Shown in pieces: positions 56,151-64,000 of a DNA stretch of 64,000 bases; the first letter of the stretch is position 1, and each line of letters begins with the position of its first letter. Below the pieces are notes generated by a model. It worked only from the letters and a program-made list of their open reading frames with translations, ran no database searches and was not told where the DNA came from. The position numbers were made by a program, and so were the translations under genes. Source of the stretch: Cymodocea nodosa (taxonomy: Eukaryota; Streptophyta; Magnoliopsida; Alismatales; Cymodoceaceae); the NCBI GenBank assembly GCA_036874045.1, contig JAZBRI010000011.1, positions 11,786,501 through 11,850,500 on the forward strand, in the 5' to 3' direction.

Positions 56151-57960
56151 TTGAAATTTTTTCTTTTTAATGTTATTATCATTATTTTTATTATTATTAA
56201 TTGATAACTAATTAAATTATTACATTTTTGCTAATAATATTTGATATTTATCATTAATATTCATGTCATTTCTAATGATTAACATTTTTATTAGTGATAT
56301 TATTAATTTTAATACGGTTAATACATTTTTATCAATTATAATAATATTGATATTATTATTGCTTCTAATAATTCATGCTAAATTTCTAATAATATTAATT
56401 TTTATTTTGTGTATCAATAAATATTAATGTTTTTGTCGTACTTATATTATTATTTTATTAGCATAACTGTTATTAACAATATTAGTACTTTATAATTAAA
56501 ATGTAATATAATTTTTGTACTTTATATCAGTAGTTTACAGATTTTGTGCCCCATTTAGTTGATTGTAATTTAAATGTAATATAATTAAATCACAATATTG
56601 GGTAAAATTATATCAAGATGAATCTTATCATTTAAACTCATATATAATTAGTTAAGTAATATCTCAAAGAATTTAATTTCTAATAATCAAATTTACAGTT
56701 ATAAAAATTCAGATATTGTAATCTAATCAAGAAAACATTACATGTATAATATTATAGGCAATGCAAAAAGGCCAGTCATGACAGCATAAGATCTCTCATA
56801 TTCAAACACACAAGAATAATTTCCAAAGAAAAAATAAATAAATAATCCAAGCTTTGCTTGTGTTGTTCTCTCCACCCCTCTACAACTTCAAATTTAAAAG
56901 ATGGTGCTGTGCACATAAAGCTTGGGTTGTCATGACTTTCCGATTATTAAATCTATTGACCCGGCGTTTCTATTAGGCAGCATTTCTTCGAGCTTACGGT
57001 GTATGTCAGAAAAGAAAAAAATTCTATTGATAGAGCCTGGGGCATGCATGGCTGACTTGGATTCCACGGAGCATGAAGAAGACTGAAACCATCTTGAAAA
57101 CATTATAGAGAGTATAAATCATCTTGAAAAATCAAGTCATGGCTGGTGGAATACTATAGATTATTAACAACTTCCAATTATTTATGGAGGTTACTTTTTT
57201 TTAGAGGTGCTTTTAATAATCTTTTTCAAAGATTCATTTGTGTATTTACTATGAATGGATGGAAAGGTAGGACAACTAGTTGCAATGCATACATACATAC
57301 ATATATATATTTGGGAAAATGGAACTGGAGGCATTCATAGCTAAAAATGTTATACATGCTTATTCTATAACGTAGATATATCAACTTAAATTTAGATGTA
57401 TCTAACTTTCAAATTTGTTAATAATGAATACTATATTTGAGACAAATAAATATTTTTTCTTTGTAAACATTTGTTTTTGACGTAATCTTGATTAAATTGA
57501 TACATTTTTAAGTTAATATATTTAAATCACAAGATAAGTAAGTATCTACGACATTTTTAGTTGTGAGATACTAACTAGTTTTTCTCGTGTTAATCTTATT
57601 TTTCTTCTTAATTAATTTTATAGATTTTGTTATTAGATGATCATAAATACATGACGAAAATTTTATTTAAATTAATAAGTATTGATTTAAATGTCTTAAA
57701 ATTTACCAGTTTTTGTTGAATATCATCCATTGATCTTTAAATGAAATGCTTAGATTGAGTTGGTCACAGGCATTTTTTTTTTTAGATTATATTAATATAT
57801 TATAGATCAACTGATTATGTAATTGTATCTTATTTATAAATAATAAATTTATAAAGAAGTCCCCCAAGATTTCTGTCCATATAAACTTTTGCACTCGTAA
57901 TGCAGCAATAAATAATACGTTTCACGAGGACTCATGCAAAAAACTTCCCGACTTCTTCCC
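56151..57960. other. AT-rich intergenic DNA before the DGK gene
   Basis: Nearly all A/T from 56160 to 56640. No coding block recognised. An (ATAC/TA) repeat lies at about 57290-57310. Confidence 0.55.
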
Positions 57961-58118
57961 ACGCGTAGCATACACATATGGCACGCGACGAAGGAAAAAG
58001 AACGACCGATTCCTTCCTTTCCCGCTGGGCAGAGATCAAAAAGAAGACGAGAGGAAAGCCCAAGGTTTGTTCGCGAACGGGGCACGGATCGCATCGGCTT
58101 CTCCTGCAGCGCCCGAAG

Positions 58119-58427
58119 GTACGTGAATCCGCCGCGCTTTCGATCTCTTCTGTCGTGTGCATTTAACTCGATTCTGCGGGTTTCGGGGGGATAATACTGT
58201 TGGGAGTTTTAACCTGAATTTCTTCTGCAACGAAAGTATTGTCCCCTTTTCAGCCTCTGCCGTTTGGCTGGTGCAGAAGGATCGCGGAAAGAGTAGACGG
58301 TTTTCCTCTCTTTTTTTGTTCTGTTGGGAAAATCTGGTTTCTTTCGCGTAGATTATGGAAAGGTTTTTAATTTTTTGTTAAATTTATAGATATTGATGAA
58401 TGTTTATTGCTCGGCTTGCTGATGCAG
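58119..58427 (+). other. Probable 5'-UTR intron of the DGK gene
   Basis: Donor CCCGAAG|GTACGTG at 58119 and acceptor TGATGCAG at 58427, 53 bases before the DGK start codon. The upstream GC-rich block (about 57960-58118) would be the first non-coding exon. Splice sites are read from sequence; usage is inferred. Confidence 0.6.
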
Positions 58428-58480
58428 GTGTTGACAGAGGCTGATTTTATTGAGTTGGGAATTTGTTAAATTTGCTTGAG

Positions 58481-61400
58481 ATGGATCTTATATTTCTCCT
58501 ATTCCACAGCGTTTTGAAGCTCGCTTTCTCTGCCCCTCTGGTTTTCGGATGGCTGGCAACGGGGTTGTTTGGAGGCTACGCATTCTTCAAGTGGCAGAGG
58601 AAGACTACGCTGAATTGGGTCAAGTCTGCAGCGATGGCGAAGCAGAAGGTTTGGAAGAAGTTGAACGTTCCTGTGTCACGGCATACATGGGTCGAAGATG
58701 CTTCTGGTGACCGGAAGCCATCAACTTGCTGTGTGTGTTTGGATCCCTTGATGTCACTGCAGTCTCTAAAAGGTGGGAAGGGGACTGGAGCAACATTTCA
58801 TCGATGCTCGGTGTGTGGTGTTGTTGTACATTCCAGTTGCTCAGCTTTTGCCATCAAGGATTGTAAGTGTGTGGCACAATCTGGCTCGACTCGTTTGCTG
58901 CATCATTGGTCCGAGAGATGGGTTAACCTGGATGAGAATCCCGAGGTTTCGTCCTTTTGTTATTACTGTGATGAACTATTTGGGATTCCTCTTCTTGAAT
59001 CCTCACCCATTTGGCATTGTCTATGGTGCCACCGTCGTATCCATGTTAGTTGCCATGCCAAATTGTTGAAAGAGACTGGTAATGTCTGTGATTTGGGTCC
59101 TCTTCGAAGGCTTATTCTTTCCCCTCTTTTTGTGAAGGAAGAAGTTATGGGTAAATTGGATGGTGGAATTCTTACTTCCATAAAGGATGATGTTCAAAAC
59201 GGCATGAGAAAACGTCGAAGGAACAAATCACGAAATAACAATCATGCATTTGACTACATGCTTAATGGGCTTGCTAGTTTGGACAAGACACAAAAGGAGA
59301 ACGAAATATCCTCAACTAAAGGAAAGCATGGTTTCAAGCAAAGTAATGATGTTCGCACCATGCCTGGTTCTTCCAGGAACTATAAAGTGGTAAATTTGCC
59401 ACAAAATTCCAGACCATTATTGGTTTTCATTAATTCCAAAAGTGGAGCTCAATATGGCCCATCTCTTAGGAGAAGATTGAGCATGCTACTAAACCCTGTA
59501 CAGGTGAGTGAAAAATCATGGTTTCTAGATTGAAGCAGGATTATCAATTGATTTCATGTATGCTCTTCTAATTACGCACGAGAGTTAAGAGTTCATCAAT
59601 AGGTACTGGTGTGGTATTCATGCATACATTATGTTTGCATTATTTTCTCTATGAAACTGGAAAATGGTGTTTGTTTTGAACTCTCATTCTCTTATCCATT
59701 GATTGTCAGTTTATCTAGAGTTTGAGTGGGAACATATCATCTGTAGTTCTAAATTTTGTTGCACTTTCATGCTTTGTTTCAAAAACTAAAAAAATTAAGT
59801 TGTGTAGATGTACACTGTCTTTGTACGAATGTTCAAGGGGAACCAGGTGAACAACACGTCATACCATACTAGCACAGTTTTTCCCATAAATTACAATATT
59901 TATGAACATTTTTGTATATTTTCAGAATTTAATAAAATTAATTATTTGGAAATAAAAACTCCATTCTTCACGACTTTTGTACTCTTTGAAGTTGGATCAT
60001 TCAATTAAAAACTTTAAAATGGGATTCGTAACAATTTCCTTCTAAACTTACAGGTTTTTGAACTAAGTTCTGAGCAGGGTCCTGAGGTTGGACTCCAGTT
60101 ATTTCGTGGTGTAAAATACTTCAGGGTTCTTGTCTGCGGTGGAGATGGCACAGTAGCTTGGGTTCTTGATGCCATTGAAAGGCAGAATTTTGAATCTCCT
60201 CCGCCTGTGGCTGTACTTCCTCTTGGGACGGGAAATGACTTATCCAGGGTTTTGAAATGGGGTGGAGGTTTGTCTTGTATTGAAGCACAGGGAGGCTTAG
60301 CTACTGCTCTGCATCACATTGATCATGCTGCAGTTACAATGCTAGACCGTTGGAGTGTTAGCATCAACGAACAAGGTGCAGAGCCTGGCACAAGTCAAGA
60401 ACGGAAAAAGATCATGACAAACTATCTTGGTATGCTTCAGGGAGAACATTTTGATGCAGTACGAACTTTGATCATTTTCGGTGTTGGATTTAATTTACTC
60501 TCTTTTTTTTGTGCAGGTATTGGTTGTGATGCAAAGGTTGCATATGACTTCCACATATGTCGGGAGGAGAGGCCTGATAAATTCTACAGCCAGGTATGTT
60601 CATAGACTTTCCTAGTACCTCAACTTGTTTATGATAAGGCATAGAGGTTATTGATAGTTATTTTCCTTTTGGTTTACATCATGCTTGCACATCTTGTGTA
60701 AAAAAGTTACTTTTTCAGAGTTGTGACAAAAGTGTACTTATTGTTACAAAGCCATACCTGTTCAGTATGCTTGTTTGGAAATGATTAGAAATGATCTATA
60801 TTATGACTTGAGTTGGGTTCTTGCTATTACATTGAGTCAGTCTATATTGGAACTTTTTGGAAATAAGCTACATAATGATGGCACTGGCTCCTTGACATTG
60901 TGTAGTGTTTGGATTTCTTATTATCTCTTTGGTTTTTAGATCACTTTCTTTTTCATCTTTATCATCTGGATGTTGTTGGGTTCTTTTGCTATTATTTACT
61001 GATATCATCTTCAGGGATGAAGTTTCTTCGTCAAACAAAAAGCTTCAGAACTGTACTGAATATGTCTCTACTTACAGTTTGTGAACAAACTACGATATGC
61101 CAAAGAAGGAGCAAAGGATATAGTTGACAGAGCATGTGCTGATTTGCCATGGCATATCCACCTTGAAGTTGATGGAAATTATATCGAGATACCAGAGGTG
61201 AACTGTTGTTTCTTTTGTACACTTGCTGCAAATTTACAGAGCAATAAATCGTATTCCTAATTTTATTATATTTTTGTCAGGATGCTGAAGGTGTTCTCAT
61301 ACTTAACATTGGCAGTTATATGGGTGGTGTCAAGCTTTGGCAAAATGATTGTAATCATGATGACAACTTTGGTTTGCAATCAATGCACGATAAGACCCTT

Positions 61401-62843
61401 GAAGTTGTCTGCATATCTGGAGCATGGCAGCTGGGAAAACTTCAGGTTGGTCAGTTTTTGCTTTGTAAAATCATCATGACAGGCTTCTGAAATTTTATAC
61501 TGTTTGATTCAGGTTGAGTACATTATGAAACATATCCTGAACTCCTGATACATTCCCATTATTCATTGCTCATATAAATTCTGAGCATGCATTGGCAACC
61601 GCAACTTTTACCATCAATTCTAAATTGTAATATTTTGATAATCTTTAAATTCAATGAAGAAACTTACGTTACCATCTGTGTTACAGTATAAAGCCTATAG
61701 TGGCACAGGGTTACAGGAAGGGAGAGCATGCGATCAGCTAGACACATAACAGACCAACGTTAGGTTACGTTGGATTTCTTGGAGACAACATGGCTTTACT
61801 TTTATATTAGAAATTTGTTTCCCCATTCCTTAAATAACTTACATTTTATGGCAATTGCAATTACAGTTTACCATTTACACAGTGACCATTGCTTAAGCCT
61901 TCTGCAACAGGTAGGGCTTTCACAAGCTAGAAGGTTGGCACAAGGAAAAGTAATACAATTACGTATTCATAGTACTTTCCCCGTTCAGATTGATGGTGAG
62001 CCTTGGATCCAACAACCTGGTTGTCTAGAAATAACACATCATGGGCAGGTGATGTTGTTTTCTCCTTTTTTATGTTACAGTAAAAGCACCATTTTCATTA
62101 TATACATCATGTATATTGTAGAGTGCATGACATTATCTGCTTAAACAATTCATGACATTATATGAAGTGTTATGTGAACAAATGGGTCCATGTTGGCACC
62201 TTTGGTTTTTTCATGTTGACAATGTTATTCTAGTATTCTAGTGTTGTACATCCATTACAAGTCCAAACTTTTAGGCCGATTGAAATTCATTCTGGTTACT
62301 GGGGCCGATATTTTTCCCTTCCAACAAACCGGTCTGTATACAAACATCATAAATTTGGATTTTGAAACCTTAGCTTTTAGCCTGACATAAGTAAAGAAAC
62401 TAATCATAAATAGTAATAAGTTAATTTAGTTTTATATGCTGAAATTGGTCACCGCTCGAAAATATCCCTAGTCAGAATTTCTAGTCATCTACTTCATATT
62501 TCTTCTGGCCTTTGACTGTTTAGGTTGTGTGTGCCTTGCTATAATAGTACATGGCCAATCTGTTACATTCATCTCAATCCATCAATCAATCTTGTTCATA
62601 ATAAATCATGAATTGTGCAAATATTTGAACCTGTAGTTGATTTTACTAGTTTTTTTTTTTGGTATCAAGCCTCACTATTTGTCGTGGTTACAGGTTTTCA
62701 TGCTGAGGAAGGCATGTGAGGAGCCCACAGGACATGCAGCTGCGATAGTAACAGATGTTCTGGAGAATGCAGAGTGCAGTGGTGTCATCACTGGCACTCA
62801 GAAGAAGCTGCTCCTACAACGAATGGCCCTCCAATTATCTTGA
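58481..62843 (+). CDS. DGK1: Diacylglycerol kinase, cluster I (DGK1/DGK2 type)
   Basis: Seven coding exons: 58481-59503, 60054-60429, 60517-60593, 61078-61197, 61281-61445, 61911-62048 and 62694-62843. They are in phase and give 682 residues, slightly shorter than the 712-728 recalled for Arabidopsis DGK2/DGK1. A hydrophobic N-terminal anchor (about residues 3-36) is followed by two C1-type zinc modules (CCVCLDP to CKC, then [10 protein letters not shown] to CHAK). After a basic linker come the catalytic domain ([19 protein letters not shown]-binding [30 protein letters not shown]) and the accessory domain ([31 protein letters not shown]). The enzyme phosphorylates diacylglycerol to phosphatidic acid at membranes, a lipid signal in stress responses. 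Cluster I is clear; DGK1 versus DGK2 is not settled. The ATG at 58481 directly precedes the membrane anchor. Confidence 0.95.
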
Positions 62844-64000
62844 AATCTCCTTGTTGTACCAGACCAGGGACAAATTGCAGCTCACTGTAATTGGAGAAGT
62901 CACCATACCAAATTACCTTCCACAGTTGGTTTTGAAAACAGTTTTGACATTTTGTTCTATATTTTCCATGTTGGGTTTACAGATTACAGTCAGCCGAGAG
63001 TTGTTTACAATTTTGTTGACATGTAGAGAGGTCAAGTGAATACGGGAGGTGGGATTAGTAACACACGCTTATTACACATGGATTTTTTGGGAACATAGTC
63101 TTTCATATACATCCATACGATCATCTTCACTTTGTGATTAATGCGAATGGTTTGCTTTGACTTGCTAGAAACATGATTTCAGGCGTACCACCAAGTTGAG
63201 CTTTGATACGGACTTAATTTTATGCGCAAAGAAAAAAGGTCCAACTTCTTGATAAAAAATGCGCAAAAATAACTCCCGCCGACTAATAAGATAGACAATC
63301 CAGCTTACTTTGCACTGGGATGAGCATGGTTTCTATAAATTAAAAGAATTCTAAGAGGTGTTTGCGTCGGTGATTCTTTTATTTTCAAGCTCTCGACCTC
63401 TTAGACTAAACTTCTCGGCAGACGTGCCCTCCAATGCAATATAATAAAGCATGTCCACTTTGTAACAGATCTCTTGAAAAGAAATTTGATATATCATTTT
63501 TTTAGTAATATATTAAATAATTTTAGTCTTATTTTTTATACAGAAATCAATATGCTATTTTTATAAATGATATATCAATTTTAAAAGTAATTTAGTATAC
63601 TAGTATGTAAAATTGTAAGTTGATATTCCTTTTCTTTCCTTCAATTTTTGAGTATAAAAAAGGAATATATATATATATTCCTTCATTTCTCATTTTTCGT
63701 AAATTTCCTTACTTTTTACGCTTTCCTTACTTCTTCAAACCACAAAGCACCTCGTACTCTCGCCTTCGCATGGTGATCCACGTAAGTGGAGATTCCGAGA
63801 GAAGCTGCTTGAACAGATAATAAAAAAAAGCACATGCCAACAAAATCGATGGGCATGAATAATTCTTTCTTTCTTTCTTTCTTTTCCAAAATAGAAACTT
63901 CAAGGAAGCCCCCCTTTTCTTCATACCACAAAAGGTTTTCTAACTTCCACAGTCTTCTCCTGATGATTCCCTCGTGCAGTCGATATATTTATAACCTCTC
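62844..64000. other. DGK 3' flank and right-edge intergenic DNA
   Basis: The DGK 3' UTR probably spans the first few hundred bases. A (TTTC)n run lies at 63863-63886. ATATTTATAACC near the last bases could be a TATA box for a gene beyond the window. No gene is supported here. Confidence 0.5.

Overview
This is a nuclear, AT-rich flowering-plant window. Genes have many short exons with canonical GT-AG introns, separated by long AT-rich introns and intergenic DNA full of decayed transposons. GC-rich 5' exons (LBD, LARP6, secreted peptide) hint at a monocot, but I cannot name the species. Exons were assembled by hand from splice sites, codon phase and family motifs; phases agree at every junction except where stated.

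Left part (1-9240): the 5' half of a LARP6-type RNA-binding protein gene on the minus strand runs off the left edge. Beyond it lie a cluster of ACGT cores, a 640-bp TIR element and an intron-free LOB-domain (AS2/LBD6-type) coding region, also on the minus strand, probably with a 5'-UTR intron.

Middle (9240-19400): about 10 kb without a convincing host gene. It holds a large CT microsatellite and a decayed PIF/Harbinger transposon whose transposase motifs are still readable.

Centre (19400-51621): DEG10-type serine protease (+, 8 exons), a small secreted-peptide gene (+), a tyrosyl-tRNA synthetase first-exon pseudogene (+), a TlyA-family S4/rRNA methyltransferase (-, 10 exons) and a nucleoside hydrolase (-, 9 exons). 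Their introns carry LTR, Copia and LINE relics.

Right part (52791-62843): an intronless 693-residue plant protein of unknown function (+), a duplicated last exon of a diacylglycerol kinase split by a second copy of the TIR element, and the intact diacylglycerol kinase gene itself (+, 7 coding exons).

The genes form no operon or shared pathway. Organelle-type proteins are common: DEG10, the TlyA-like methyltransferase and the TyrRS relic all have transit-peptide-like N-termini. The least ordinary items are the peptide gene with a duplicated internal motif, the split DGK exon copy, the TyrRS relic and the inverted LINE pair in a hydrolase intron.
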